From contig JAGKQI010000091.1 of the NCBI GenBank assembly GCA_018806915.1, positions 2,108,001 to 2,172,000 of the forward strand: a DNA stretch of 64,000 nucleotides. The letters are read 5' to 3'. The DNA comes from Phytophthora colocasiae. Taxonomy: Eukaryota > Oomycota > Peronosporomycetes > Peronosporales > Peronosporaceae. The notes beneath the pieces are model-generated. The model saw only the letters and a program-made list of their open reading frames with translations, was not told the origin of the DNA and did no database searches. The position numbers and the translations under genes are program-made. Shown here in pieces: positions 39,675 to 51,533 of this stretch (position 1 is its first letter; each line of letters starts with the position of its first letter).

Positions 39675-40172
39675 TTACTCCCCATGAGAAGCAACGAGAC
39701 GTCTGCGTTCATCCATTTTGTCTCAGTTGAGTCTGGCCACAAAAGAGTCCCTCTTCCATCTACTGATGACTCTCCTCTCTTTAGCTCGTTGAATAAAGCG
39801 TTCTTGGGCTTGTAATTCAGCTTTTGCCCCCAATCAGTCATTGCCGTTTCCGATATTTACGAGTCCCATTTTGCTCGTGCCAAAACTTGGAATTGGCTTG
39901 CCATATTCGCCACCGAATCTTCACGTTCGTCATCCTGATTAAACTCGATAGCATTCGCAAACATCAACAGCAGAGTCGGCGCGGTACTCTGCAGGGTCGT
40001 GGTAGTCGCCAGCGTTCAGTTTGGCGCCCATCGTGCCCAGGTCCATCGGGCTCGAAATCACATCGAAGTACGTGGGACGTTGAGCGCTACAGGTCCACAG
40101 GCTCGAGGAAAGGCGGCGTGACAGATCGGCGTGCCGCGCACACCTGGCGTGTAAGTCTGAGGACATCGGCAT
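39675..40172 (-). pseudogene. Bromodomain protein, unit 2 copy, degraded
   Basis: It shares the 5' deletion of units 1 and 3, with additional one-base changes (for example near 39832, 39973 and 40075) that break the frame, plus a patch of about a dozen substitutions at 39837-39902. Confidence 0.8.
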
Positions 40173-40570
40173 GCTTATTAGAGAACTGTAATACAGTGTA
40201 TTGTCGGGACCAGTTTTTAATACATAAGTATAGGAGCAGATCACATTCGTTAGCGGGGAACTGCGGTAGTACTTTAAAGTACTTAAGTAGAAGTATGTGT
40301 TTACCGGTAAAAACTAAATATTTTTTTTGACGCGTCGTCGTTTTGTGTCGATGGCCCGTCTATGTAAACTACCCTTCTAGACTAAATCACAACATGACCA
40401 AGACCAAACGGGACTAAAATCCCTGTCCCGGCTGTGTAAAACCTGTCCGCCAATCAGAGACGATTGCCAATGGTCCATTGGTTGGAAATCTCTGTGACAC
40501 GCCTTCGTTGGCAACGACGTTGCCGCCCAGAAATTCTCCCTCAGTCCAGAATCTGCCGCCTCGAGGAAAG
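40173..40570. promoter_or_regulatory. CRN promoter region, unit 2
   Basis: It contains the same palindromes (40268-40283 and 40300-40311) and CCAAT cluster (about 40448-40485) as unit 1. Confidence 0.5.
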
Positions 40571-42758
40571 ATGGTGAAGCTTTTCTGTGCGATCGTTGGG
40601 GAGGCTGGAAGCGCGTTCGAGGTGGACATCGCTGAAGACGCTTCGGTGTCCGCGTTGAAGAATGTAATCAGAGCCCATCCAGATTTCGGCTACCCCAACA
40701 GCAAAATGCATCTCTTCCTGGCGAAGAAGGACAACGCGTGGCTAGATGTGGCTGGGGCGACAGCTGTGGTCTCCGATGACCTTCAAGATTTCACACCGAT
40801 GGACCCCACCCTGAAAGTCGAGAATAAGGACTACTTCGGATCGAATTTTCACCCAGGTGAGGGCCACGTTCACGTGCTGGTGATCATTCCCCCGGAAGAT
40901 CCACCCAGGAAGAAGCAGAGAGTCGGTGATGTCGAATTGATACACCCTAGAATTAACGAGCAAGCTGAACTGGATGCAATCTGCAAACTTGGGGAAGGAT
41001 TGACTCGCGACGATCTGGTCAAGGGGAAGTTATTAAAAATTCCACACAAAATTCTGCGTGTAAATCTGTCCGGAGGCTTGTACGTCCGTCAGGAGTATTG
41101 GGACGTCCACGCGATTATGAATGGAGCCTTAAAACCAGGAGTCAAAGTTCTGGTGATCGGCAGCCCTGGCATTGGCAAGTCCGTGTTTGGAGTGTTTTTG
41201 CTGCTGCTGTTCATGTCGGAGCGCAAAAATGTGGCATACCGACCTCTCGATACGGTCGACAAAAAGTTTTTCTTCACTTGGGACGCAGCCGAGAAGCGGT
41301 ACAATGGAACTTTGTATCCGGTTTCTACAAATTTATATCATGGGTTGTTTGATGGGCAGGAACATCGTGACTGGGGAGATACTACAATGTTTGCCCATTC
41401 CTATCTGTTCGCGAGTCCACGCACAGACAACTACAATGAGTTTGTGAAAGAAAAATGTGCTACGATCTACATGAATCCATGGACCACGGAGGAGTGTAAA
41501 AGTATGTGGACAAAGTGGGCACCGTCTGGCCTAGCATACAACCAGGATTAGACACGCATAATGCGTGGTTTATGAGATACAACCTCGTCGGGGGCAAGCC
41601 ACGATTGTTGTTTTCGAATTTTCTGGATCTGGAACGTTTGGTGAAAAAGGTTGAAACCGCCATTCCTGCAAATTTTGAAGAACTGAAGACTATGTTCCGG
41701 AGTATCGAGACAGACAGTGATAACGATAAGAGAAAACACCTTTTATTTGCGCTGTTTCGTGATGAGAAGACACCCGGAGGATATGCTATCGACTTTGCGT
41801 CTGGAACCATCAAGTGTAAGGTCAGTGCTCGATTTAATTCTGCGTCGATGGATGAGATCAATCGATACTGTATGACTTCAAACCCATTGGCGCAAGCATG
41901 GAGAGGACATATCTGCGAGAGATTTCTTCTTGAAAACGCTGGCACCCGCAAAATGTTGGTGCGAGCACTCGAAAGGGAAGGAACAGAAGAGGGCTCTATT
42001 GAATCACTGGGCCCGTTCGAAGCAAGCTCTGAGATGATTCAAGGGGCGTCGGAGATTGTTGCTAAAGAATGTGTGTATCGACCCGTTTCGAAGACCTTTC
42101 CCTCAATCGATGGTGTTCTCGTTGTACCAAGGAAGAAGTTTGTTATTTACCTCCAGACGACTGTGAGTTTAAGACACTCCATCCAGCACGATGCTCTCAA
42201 AAAGGTCATCAACACTTTGGTAACGAAGCGAGGGTTTGGAGACTATATGCACATATTTCTCTTCCTGGTCGAGGCTGACACTTACGACCAGTTCAAATTA
42301 CAGAAGTTTAGAAATATGGACAACGAGGAACGCAAGAAAGACAATGACTTCTGACGTGGTGGTGACGCAGTATGTTGGCAAGATCGAGAAGATGAAGATA
42401 AATGGTGATGAGGCTCAAGGAAAGGACAGTGATCAGGATGGCGAGGCTCAAGAAGAGGACAACGACAGAAACTGGTTCAGCGGCTCCTTCTCTGTCTTCA
42501 CAAAATCGTCGGAAGTGTACCGGTACGAGTAGTAAGATAGGAGAGGAGAAATCTGGTGATTCCTCTTCTGAAGCCGACACCAAGCAACGTCCACGCCTAC
42601 GTCCACCTACTAAAAATGCAAAAGCCCCAGCCAAGACAGCACGCAACCGTGCTCCTGCCTCCACCAAGCAACGCAAAGGCTCTAAAAAAACGAAGGCTTC
42701 CTCCGCCAAGCGTGGTTCGTCTAGCTCGAGGGCCAAGAAAGATAAGCCTAGCAAGTAA
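40571..42758 (+). pseudogene. Crinkler gene, unit 2: different LFLAK module, frameshifted
   Basis: The header differs from units 1 and 3 between 40619 and 40755 but keeps LFLAK and continues into the same HVLV motif and NTPase (GSPGIGKS). Three one-base indels relative to unit 1 break the frame: one A lost near 41500, an extra T near 42351 creating a stop, and an extra A near 42467. The longest product from the ATG ends at 41551, after the NTPase P-loop. Confidence 0.88.
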
Positions 42759-43393
42759 TCAATTACGGACTTGTCAGCAATCACGTTCAGGCAAAGAATG
42801 ACGGAGAATGAGGAGAAGATCGCCGTTTTGAAGCTCTTGATAAAGGCTCGACCCTCCGTGGTAATACCGGTACCCAATGTTTTCTGCACCAGCGAGCTAC
42901 AGGCAGGAGTCCTCCGGGACCTCTGCCCCCTGTCCCCGCGTGGCGTGAGTTAGCTGATAAGCATCAACCGCCCTACCCATTTTCCAGGTACATAAACTCA
43001 TCCCGGACGCTCGTCCAGAAGACCCGCGTTTCCCCCAGTGCCCCAGCTTCGGACGACTTCGTCGAGGAGAGTCGACTTCGATAGGAAGGGGGGAAGAAGA
43101 TTTCAAAGTTCATCAAGGAGCAAGCACTATGTTCAACATTGCGACCCAGGTATGGTGAGCCTGGATATGTCACGTTAGCACCAAGCACAGAGGATTTGGC
43201 GGCCCTCATGTGTCAAGTTTCGCCATGTTTCAGCTTCTGGGCTCCGTAGCCCTCGCATCGTCGGATCAACCGACAATTGAGTATTTCTTGGGCTTTAAGC
43301 CCCCAGTGATTTCAGGAGTGTATAGTTAGGAATTCTAGCACAAATACATGACCTCTTCCCCACCCAAAAATACAGGCAGGAGTCGTAATACGT
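42759..43393. other. CRN to CRN-like spacer, unit 2
   Basis: Equivalent of 35859-36488 with small indels; no gene recognised. Confidence 0.5.
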
Positions 43394-45076
43394 TTGCCTT
43401 TTATTTTGACTGTGTTGTGTTGTTTACAGAAACAACACCTTAGTAGAGTGAGACGTATTCCTACAAACTGCTTTGTAGGCTTTATTGATAAACCCAAACT
43501 GCGAGGCCTTAAGGGTCAAGCATTAGCATTCGGTCAAATGGCCACTCGCAAAGCACATTGGTTTGTACGCGTGCAAAACTTGCCGATGATACACAATCTC
43601 AGCCACAAAGAAGAAAAAACCACGTGAAATAACAGACCAAAGGCGCGATCGGTGCAAACGATAAAACCAAGAAACAGTCTGCAAGAGGGTTTGTCGGGTC
43701 AAACTGATCACTCTGCGCGATATCTCGAAGTCCAAGCCCCGGTGAATTGCATTCTCGTCGAGTATGTTTTGGGGCCAAAAGTGCATAACGACACGAGAGA
43801 ACAAGTGGGACCACACGCAACAGCTCCATTGCCAACCCGTTTACACGATCACGTCGAAACAGTCGTCTTTACGAATCCTAATGAGAGCTGGATGAGATCC
43901 GTGCGGAAAGACTTCTGCACTCTCTTCACGCCTCTCTGGACGTTGTCGGTGCTCAAAGAGGCTGCAAAACTGCTTGCACACCATAAAACAGGCAGTGACG
44001 TATCGAACAGCACTGGCGAAGTTATCGAAGAGAGGTTTGATACTTTCGGTGGTGTGGCACGATCGTGTTTTTTACACGAGGAAACACCTGCCGGAATAAC
44101 TTGGCAAATGCAATCGATTTAATCTCGAATCCAAGAACACTTGTGGCTCTTTATCAAGGAACAACAGACTAGTGATTGTCATCATGTTCTCCATTGGGTG
44201 CCACTCCCAGAGATGAAAGGCAAAGTGGTCATAACTCTGCTCGCATATACGTTCGTCAAGGAGGAGCTTGCGGAACGTTTGATGAAAATGTCAAAGGAAG
44301 ACAGATCAATTACGCAAGTCTCTTGCAGGATTTCCAAATGTTGCAGCGTTTGATAGATGGCTTTTCGAGATTGTTGTGCATGAAACTCTAGGAGCACACT
44401 ACAACTGCGGCCTCCACCAAGTAAAGAGACAATCCCTGGAAGTCGCAAGCGCAATCAAGCACCGACTGCGAGCAAGGACATGAAGCTTGAGCGGCTAGAG
44501 ATTGAAGAGGGCGAAATAGACGAATTCAAACTCGAGGATTTATCCCCAGAGATGGCGACGCTGGGCCCGTACCATTAGACGATGACTCGATTAACGGATT
44601 TCATATCCGGAAAATGCCGAAGATCGAGCCTTTGGGAAGAAGCCCATCGAGTGGAACGCCAAGCACCGGTTGACCATGGTCCAGACGACGATTTCACAGA
44701 CGCATCCCGTTAATGCGTCGGGGATGCTCAAGGTCCTGGACAAACTTGGGTTGATGGAAGAAATGAAAGCGCATCCGGAGCGAGTAGCTTTGATTTTGTT
44801 GTGCCAGAACCAGAAATCGCTGCCAAGTTTGAGCGACAGAACATCCCTCCAGAACGCCATAAACTGTCTGCCCGGGGACTCTGCCGTACTACAGCAGCTA
44901 AATTGAAGAAGCGCAACATTGCCTCAGTCGATCAACTGCGGGAAGAAATCGTTAAAGGCCTCAAGGTTGTCTCGGAAGCTGTCAAGGAGAGGCTCAACAA
45001 CCTACGAGGCGAATCCAACAGCCTCGCGATGGCGAAAATCCCGCAGTTCGTTTGCTGTCTTCATGGGGAAGTTTGA
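43394..45076 (+). pseudogene. Degraded second CRN-like gene, unit 2
   Basis: It has the same fragments as in unit 1, with further one-base changes (near 44143 and 44297) that shorten the frames. Confidence 0.65.
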
Positions 45077-45182
45077 GGTGATGAAGATGCGTAGGTGTCC
45101 CGGAATTTGTTAGCTTGTCTTTGGAATTCCTCAAGTAGTAGCACTGCACTATGAATATTCCTTCAACAACTTCTTGACGGAA

Positions 45183-46472
45183 TCACGTCATTTTCTCATG
45201 CGAATAGATATCTAAAGTAGAAGTTTTCGTGAGATTCTTCACGTCCGAGCACACCCGTTGGATTATACCCTGCAGCTTCTCGATACACAATTCAAACTGC
45301 TTGGAACCCTCAGCACGTTTCGTCCCCTGATACTCCACAAAGGCCGAGCTCTCGTACGTCTTCTGAGCCCGTAAATCCAACAAAACGACACCCATGAGCT
45401 CCGTGCTCATCACTTTCTTCACCTGCAACAACGGGGTGCAGAAACTCTCTTTGGCCAGGAACAACTTCGCACTCAGTCGTTTACGCTGGCGACAGTAAAG
45501 CTTGTACCACACATTGGCACACCACAGGGAAAAGGCCTTGTTAACCAAGTAGTGCCTGAAGAATCGCAGCGATGTAAGCACATTGAACATCGTCGACTGA
45601 CGCATCCACTCTGCCAACGCGATGAACTCCGACGGGCTGCCAACAGAAACGTGCACAAGTCCACTGGACGACATGGTGAAGTGTTCGTTCGGAGTCACGT
45701 CATCCTGCGCGACTACCACGAGATCATACGGTCGGAATGCCAATCCAGTCTCAGCTCGATTCAAATGTACAAACTTAATCTCACTGTCCGATCCGTTGCG
45801 AGCGAAAAATGCAATGGCGTCTTCTCCTGACTTTAAGAACGCTGTCGCAGACTCCGCAGCAGCTTCAGCCGCAGCATCAGCCACTACAACGCTTGATCTT
45901 CCCGTTGCTGGATCGTGATGACCGATAAAGACGGACGGCTGTCGGTCACGTTGATTTACGGCCGTTTTCTCTTCGTCACCTCCATCTTCTCCACCAAAAG
46001 ATCGAGCAAGTGTATCTCGAAGAAATCGTCGAGGAGATGATTCTCGCTTCGATCTTCCAGCATCACTTTCCCACACCGGAGTAGGAGAAGTATCTACTTT
46101 CGCCACTTGAGACGTAACTTGTGTTTGTTTCGGTGATTGTGGAGGTGGTTTGGCTCGAACCCGTTTGATTTTCTTCTCCGGACTGTAAAGCGTCCCCGGG
46201 AACACTGGGATTTTCTTCGGGGACGTGTATTCCTCCGCTGTCGTGAACGTAAACTTGTGTCCATCCGACTTATCCCTCTCAACTGTCATGGGTGATTTCA
46301 TTGCTGCTCTCGCTCCAGGAACCGCCTGCATCGGTTTATTCGAAAGTAGAGAACTTCCAAATCCAGATCCACCATCAAACTCGAACGTCGCATCCAGAGT
46401 CAAGTCGTACACTGAGTTTCCAGTGGGTTGTGGCGGCCGCGGTCTCGGACTCTTGACTGATCTCTTCTCCAT
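45183..46472 (-). CDS. Truncated dynein fragment with novel tail, unit 3 (open)
   Basis: An open frame of about 429 residues starts from the same MEKRSVKSP as the full dynein and follows it through the N-terminal tail up to KNLTKTSTL. It then ends with a nine-residue extension, DIYSHEKMT, encoded by sequence beyond the duplication breakpoint. It contains no AAA domain. If expressed it could compete for dynein tail partners, but it may simply be a not yet decayed duplicate. Confidence 0.7.
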   Translation of the reverse strand: MEKRSVKSPRPRPPQPTGNSVYDLTLDATFEFDGGSGFGSSLLSNKPMQAVPGARAAMKSPMTVERDKSDGHKFTFTTAEEYTSPKKIPVFPGTLYSPEKKIKRVRAKPPPQSPKQTQVTSQVAKVDTSPTPVWESDAGRSKRESSPRRFLRDTLARSFGGEDGGDEEKTAVNQRDRQPSVFIGHHDPATGRSSVVVADAAAEAAAESATAFLKSGEDAIAFFARNGSDSEIKFVHLNRAETGLAFRPYDLVVVAQDDVTPNEHFTMSSSGLVHVSVGSPSEFIALAEWMRQSTMFNVLTSLRFFRHYLVNKAFSLWCANVWYKLYCRQRKRLSAKLFLAKESFCTPLLQVKKVMSTELMGVVLLDLRAQKTYESSAFVEYQGTKRAEGSKQFELCIEKLQGIIQRVCSDVKNLTKTSTLDIYSHEKMT

Positions 46473-46593
46473 CGTGACAAGTCGCGTCCAGTAATGAAAC
46501 CAAGTCGAAAATGTTGTGCTGCTCAAATAAAAGATAATAACTGACAAATAAAAAAAATAACCTACTAAAGAAAGCAAAGAAAGCACTTTGTTT

Positions 46594-47092
46594 TTACTCC
46601 CCATGAGAAGCAACGAGACGTCTGCGTTCATCCATTTTGTCTCGGTTGAGTCTGGCCACAAAAGAGTCCCTCTTCCATCTACTGATGACTCTCCTCTCTT
46701 TAGCTCGTTGAATAAAGCGTTCTTGGGCTTGTAATTCAGCTTTTGCCCCCCAATCAGTCAATGCCGCTTCCGAAAAGTACGAGTCCCACTTAGCTCGTGC
46801 CACAACCTGGAACTGGCGAGCCATATTCGCCACCGAATCTTCACGTTCGTCATCCTGATTAAACTCGATAGCATTCGCAAACATCAACAGCAGGTCGGCG
46901 CGGTACTCTGCAGGGTCGTGGTAGTCGCCAGCGTTCAGTTTGGCGCCCATCGTGCCCAGGTCCATCGGGCTCGAAATCACATCGAAGTACGTGGGGACGT
47001 TGAGCGCTACAGGTCCACAGGCTCGAGGAAAGGCGGCGTGACAGATCGGCGTGCCGCGCACACCTGGCGTGTAAGTCTGAGGACATCGGCAT
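46594..47092 (-). pseudogene. Bromodomain protein, unit 3 copy
   Basis: The bromodomain core and basic tail are as in unit 1; the same 13 plus 3 base loss breaks the N-terminus. Near 47012 another base is lost relative to unit 1, so the open frame enters the core from an unrelated N-terminus. Confidence 0.78.
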
Positions 47093-47489
47093 GCTTATTA
47101 GAGAACTGTAATACAGTGTATTGTCGGGACCAGTTTTTAATACATAAGTATAGGAGCAGATCACATTCGTTAGCGGGGAACTGCGGTAGTACTTTAAAGT
47201 ACTTAAGTAGAAGTATGTGTTTACCGGTAAAAACTAAATATTTTTTTGACGCGTCGTCGTTTTGTGTCGATGGCCCGTCTATGTAAACTACCCTTCTAGA
47301 CTAAATCACAACATGACCAAGACCAAACGGGACTAAAATCCCTGTCCCGGCTGTGTAAAACCTGTCCGCCAATCAGAGACGATTGCCAATGGTCCATTGG
47401 TTGGAAATCTCTGTGACACGCCTTCGTTGGCAACGACGTTGCCGCCCAGAAATTCTCCCTCAGTCCAGAATCTGCCGCCTCGAGGAAAG
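47093..47489. promoter_or_regulatory. CRN promoter region, unit 3
   Basis: Palindromes at 47188-47203 and 47220-47231; CCAAT cluster at about 47367-47405. Confidence 0.5.
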
Positions 47490-49673
47490 ATGGTGAAGCT
47501 TTTCTGTGCGATCGTTGGGGAGGCTGGAAGCGCGTTCCCCGTAGTCATCGGTGAGAGTGAGTTTGTGGGGGACCTGAAGGTGAAGATCAAGAATGCGAAG
47601 AAGAACCTCTTGGAGGATATCGACGCAGACAACTTGCAGCTCTTCTTGGCGAAGAAGGACGGCGCGTGGCTGGATGGACCTAGCGCGACAGCTGTGGTCT
47701 CCGATGACCTTCAAGATTTCAAACCGATGGACCCCACCCTGAAAGTCGAGAATAAGGACTACTTCGGATCGAATTTTCACCCAGGTGAGGGCCACGTTCA
47801 CGTGCTGGTGATCATTCCCCCGGAAGATCCACCCAGGAAGAAGCAGAGAGTCGGTGATGTCGAATTGATACACCCTAGAATTAACGAGCAAGCTGAACTG
47901 GATGCAATCTGCAAACTTGGGGAAGGATTGACTCGCGGCGATCTGGTCAAGGGGAAGTTATTAAAAATTCCACACAAAATTCTGCGTGTAAATCTGTCCG
48001 GAGGCTTGTACGTCCGTCAGGAGTATTGGGACGTCCACGCGATTATGAATGGAGCCTTAAAACCAGGAGTCAAAGTTCTGGTGATCGGCAGCCCTGGCAT
48101 TGGCAAGTCCGTGTTTGGAGTGTTTTTGCTGCTGCTGTTCATGTCGGAGCGCAAAAATGTGGCATACCGACCTCTCGATACGGTCGACAAAAAGTTTTTC
48201 TTCACTTGGGACGCAGCCGAGAAGCGGTACAATGGAACTTTGTATCCGGTTTCTACAAATTTATATCATGGGTTGTTTGATGGGCAGGAACATCGTGACT
48301 GGGGAGATACTACAATGTTTGCCCATTCCTATCTGTTCGCGAGTCCACGCACAGACAACTACAATGAGTTTGTGAAAGAAAAATGTGCTACGATCTACAT
48401 GAATCCATGGACCACGGAGGAGTGTAAAAAGTATGTGGACAAAGTGGGCACCGTCTGGCCTAGCATACAACCAGGATTAGACACGCATAATGCGTGGTTT
48501 ATGAGATACAACCTCGTCGGGGGCAAGCCACGATTGTTGTTTTCGAATTTTCTGGATCTGGAACGTTTGGTGAAAAAGGTTGAAACCGCCATTCCTGCAA
48601 AGTTTGAAGAACTAAAAACTGTGTTCCAGAGTATCGAGACAGGCAGTGATTACGATAAGATAAAACACCTTTTATTTGCGCTGTTTCGTGATGAGAAGAC
48701 ACCCGGAGGATATGCTATCGACTTTGCGTCTGGAACCATCAAGTGTAAGGTCAGTGCTCGATTTAATTCTGCGTTGATGGATGAGATCAATCGATACTGT
48801 ATGACCTCAAACCCATTGGCGCAAGCATGGAGAGGACATATCTGCGAGAGATTTCTTCTTGAAAACGCTGGCACCCGCAAAATGTTGGTGCGAGCACTCG
48901 AAAGGGAAGGAACAGAAGAGGGCTCTATTGAATCACTGGGCCCGTTCGAAGCAAGCTCTGAGATGATTCAAGGGGCGTCGGAGATTGTTGCTAAAGAATG
49001 TGTGTATCGACCCGTTTCGAAGACCTTTCCCTCAATCGATGGTGTTCTCGTTGTACCAAGGAAGAAGTTTGTTATTTACCTCCAGACGACTGTGAGTTTA
49101 AGACACTCCATCCAGCACGATGCTCTCAAAAAGGTCATCAACACTTTGGTAACGAAGCGAGGGTTTGGAGACTATATGCACATATTTCTCTTCCTGGTCG
49201 AGGCTGACACTTACGACCAGTTCAAATTACAGAAGTTTAGAAATATGGACAACGAGGAACGCAAGAAAGACAATGACTTCGACGTGGTGGTGACGCAGTA
49301 TGTTGGCAAGATCGAGAAGATGAAGATAAATGGTGATGAGGCTCAAGGAAAGGACAGTGATCAGGATGGCGAGGCTCAAGAAGAGGACAACGACGAAACT
49401 GGTTCAGCGGCTCCTTCTCTGTCTTCACAAAATCGTCGGAAGTGTACCGGTACGAGTAGTAAGATAGGAGAGGAGAAATCTGGTGATTCCTCTTCTGAAG
49501 CCGACACCAAGCAACGTCCACGCCTACGTCCACCTACTAAAAATGCAAAAGCCCCAGCCAAGACAGCTCCTGCCTCCACCAAGCAACGCAAAGGCTCTAA
49601 AAACACGAAGGCTTCCTCCGCCAAGCGTGGTTCGTCTAGCTCGAGGGCCAAGAAAGATAAGCCTAGCAAGTAA
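47490..49673 (+). CDS. Crinkler effector, unit 3 (open)
   Basis: 727 residues from MVKLFCAIVG, with the same header, HVLVIIP, GSPGIGKS NTPase, SIDG/LQTT region and Lys-rich tail as unit 1. Differences are a handful of substitutions, with a cluster around 48613-48665, and a 12-base in-frame deletion in the Lys-rich tail (near 49566). The frame is open from 47397. The two open copies thus give nearly identical effectors with variable tails. Confidence 0.9.
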   Translation: MVKLFCAIVGEAGSAFPVVIGESEFVGDLKVKIKNAKKNLLEDIDADNLQLFLAKKDGAWLDGPSATAVVSDDLQDFKPMDPTLKVENKDYFGSNFHPGEGHVHVLVIIPPEDPPRKKQRVGDVELIHPRINEQAELDAICKLGEGLTRGDLVKGKLLKIPHKILRVNLSGGLYVRQEYWDVHAIMNGALKPGVKVLVIGSPGIGKSVFGVFLLLLFMSERKNVAYRPLDTVDKKFFFTWDAAEKRYNGTLYPVSTNLYHGLFDGQEHRDWGDTTMFAHSYLFASPRTDNYNEFVKEKCATIYMNPWTTEECKKYVDKVGTVWPSIQPGLDTHNAWFMRYNLVGGKPRLLFSNFLDLERLVKKVETAIPAKFEELKTVFQSIETGSDYDKIKHLLFALFRDEKTPGGYAIDFASGTIKCKVSARFNSALMDEINRYCMTSNPLAQAWRGHICERFLLENAGTRKMLVRALEREGTEEGSIESLGPFEASSEMIQGASEIVAKECVYRPVSKTFPSIDGVLVVPRKKFVIYLQTTVSLRHSIQHDALKKVINTLVTKRGFGDYMHIFLFLVEADTYDQFKLQKFRNMDNEERKKDNDFDVVVTQYVGKIEKMKINGDEAQGKDSDQDGEAQEEDNDETGSAAPSLSSQNRRKCTGTSSKIGEEKSGDSSSEADTKQRPRLRPPTKNAKAPAKTAPASTKQRKGSKNTKASSAKRGSSSSRAKKDKPSK

Positions 49674-49849
49674 TTGCTGGCTATCATCAATTACGGACTT
49701 GTCAGCAATCACGTTCAGGCAAAGAATGACGGAGAATGAGGAGAAGATCGCCGTTTTGAAGCTCTTGATAAAGGCTCGACCCTCCGTGGTAATACCGGTA
49801 CCCAATGTTTTCTGCACCAGCGAGCTACAGGCAGGAGTCGTAATACGTT

Positions 49850-51533
49850 TGCCTTTTATTTTGACTGTGTTTGTGTTGTTTACAGAAACAACACCTTAGT
49901 AGAGTGAGACGTATTCCTACAAACTGCTTTGTAGGCTTTATTGATAAACCCAAACTGCGAGGCCTTAAGGGTCAAGCATTAGCATTCGGTCAAATGGCCA
50001 CTCGCAAAGCACATTGGTTTGTACGCGTGCAAAACTTGCCGATGATACACAATCTCAGCCACAAAGAAGAAAAAACCACGTGAAATAACAGACCAAAGGC
50101 GCGATCGGTGCAAACGATAAAACCAAGAAACAGTCTGCAAGAGGGTTTGTCGGGTCAAACTGATCACTCTGCGCGATATCTCGAAGTCCAAGCCCCGGTG
50201 AATTGCATTCTCGTCGAGTATGTTTTGGGGCCAAAAGTGCATAACGACACGAGAGAACAAGTGGGACCACACGCAACAGCTCCATTGCCAACCCGTTTAC
50301 ACGATCACGTCGAAACAGTCGTCTTTACGAATCCTAATGAGAGCTGGATGAGATCCGTGCGGAAAGACTTCTGCACTCTCTTCACGCCTCTCTGGACGTT
50401 GTCGGTGCTCAAAGAGGCTGCAAAACTGCTTGCACACCATAAAACAGGCAGTGACGTATCGAACAGCACTGGCGAAGTTATCGAAGAGAGGTTTGATACT
50501 TTCGGTGGTGTGGCACGATCGTGTTTTTTACACGAGGAAACACCTGCCGGAATAACTTGGCAAATGCAATCGATTTAATCTCGAATCCAAGAACACTTGT
50601 GGCTCTTTATCAAGGAACAACAGACTAGTGATTGTCATCATGTTCTCCATTGGGTGCCACTCCCAGAGATGAAAGGCAAAGTGGTCATAACTCTGCTCGC
50701 ATATACGTTCGTCAAGGAGGAGCTTGCGGAACGTTTGATGAAAATGTCAAAGGAAGACAGATCAATTACGCAAGTCTCTTGCAGGATTTCCAAATGTTGC
50801 AGCGTTTGATAGATGGCTTTTCGAGATTGTTGTGCATGAAACTCTAGGAGCACACTACAACTGCGGCCTCCACCAAGTAAAGAGACAATCCCTGGAAGTC
50901 GCAAGCGCAATCAAGCACCGACTGCGAGCAAGGACATGAAGCTTGAGCGGCTAGAGATTGAAGAGGGCGAAATAGACGAATTCAAACTCGAGGATTTATC
51001 CCCAGAGATGGCGACGCTGGGCCCGTACCATTAGACGATGACTCGATTAACGGATTTCATATCCGGAAAATGCCGAAGATCGAGCCTTTGGGAAGAAGCC
51101 CATCGAGTGGAACGCCAAGCACCGGTTGACCATGGTCCAGACGACGATTTCACAGACGCATCCCGTTAATGCGTCGGGGATGCCTCAAGGTCCTGGACAA
51201 ACTTGGGTTGATGGAAGAAATGAAAGCGCATCCGGAGCGAGTAGCTTTGATTTTGTTGTGCCAGAACCAGAAATCGCTGCCAAGTTTGAGCGACAGAACA
51301 TCCCTCCAGAACGCCATAAACTGTCTGCCCGGGGACTCTGCCGTACTACAGCAGCTAAATTGAAGAAGCGCAACATTGCCTCAGTCGATCAACTGCGGGA
51401 AGAAATCGTTAAAGGCCTCAAGGTTGTCTCGGAAGCTGTCAAGGAGAGGCTCAACAACCTACGAGGCGAATCCAACAGCCTCGCGATGGCGAAAATCCCG
51501 CAGTTCGTTTGCTGTCTTCATGGGGAAGTTTGA
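49850..51533 (+). pseudogene. Degraded second CRN-like gene, unit 3
   Basis: Same fragments as units 1 and 2. One extra C near 51183 fuses the VQTTISQT segment with the FVVPEPEIAAKF segment in one 135-codon frame (51126-51533), although the residues between them are then read in a shifted frame. Remains broken elsewhere. Confidence 0.65.

Larger units (their letters stand above)
38304..45212. repeat. Tandem unit 2
   Basis: 6,909 bases, nearly identical to unit 1 except for a replaced CRN header segment (40619-40755), a diverged bromodomain patch (39837-39902) and scattered indels. Confidence 0.9.

Noticed and set aside
41490..42470. Frame changes in the unit 2 CRN considered as programmed frameshifting
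   Set aside because: Units 1 and 3 have the same regions in one open frame, so these are plain indels.
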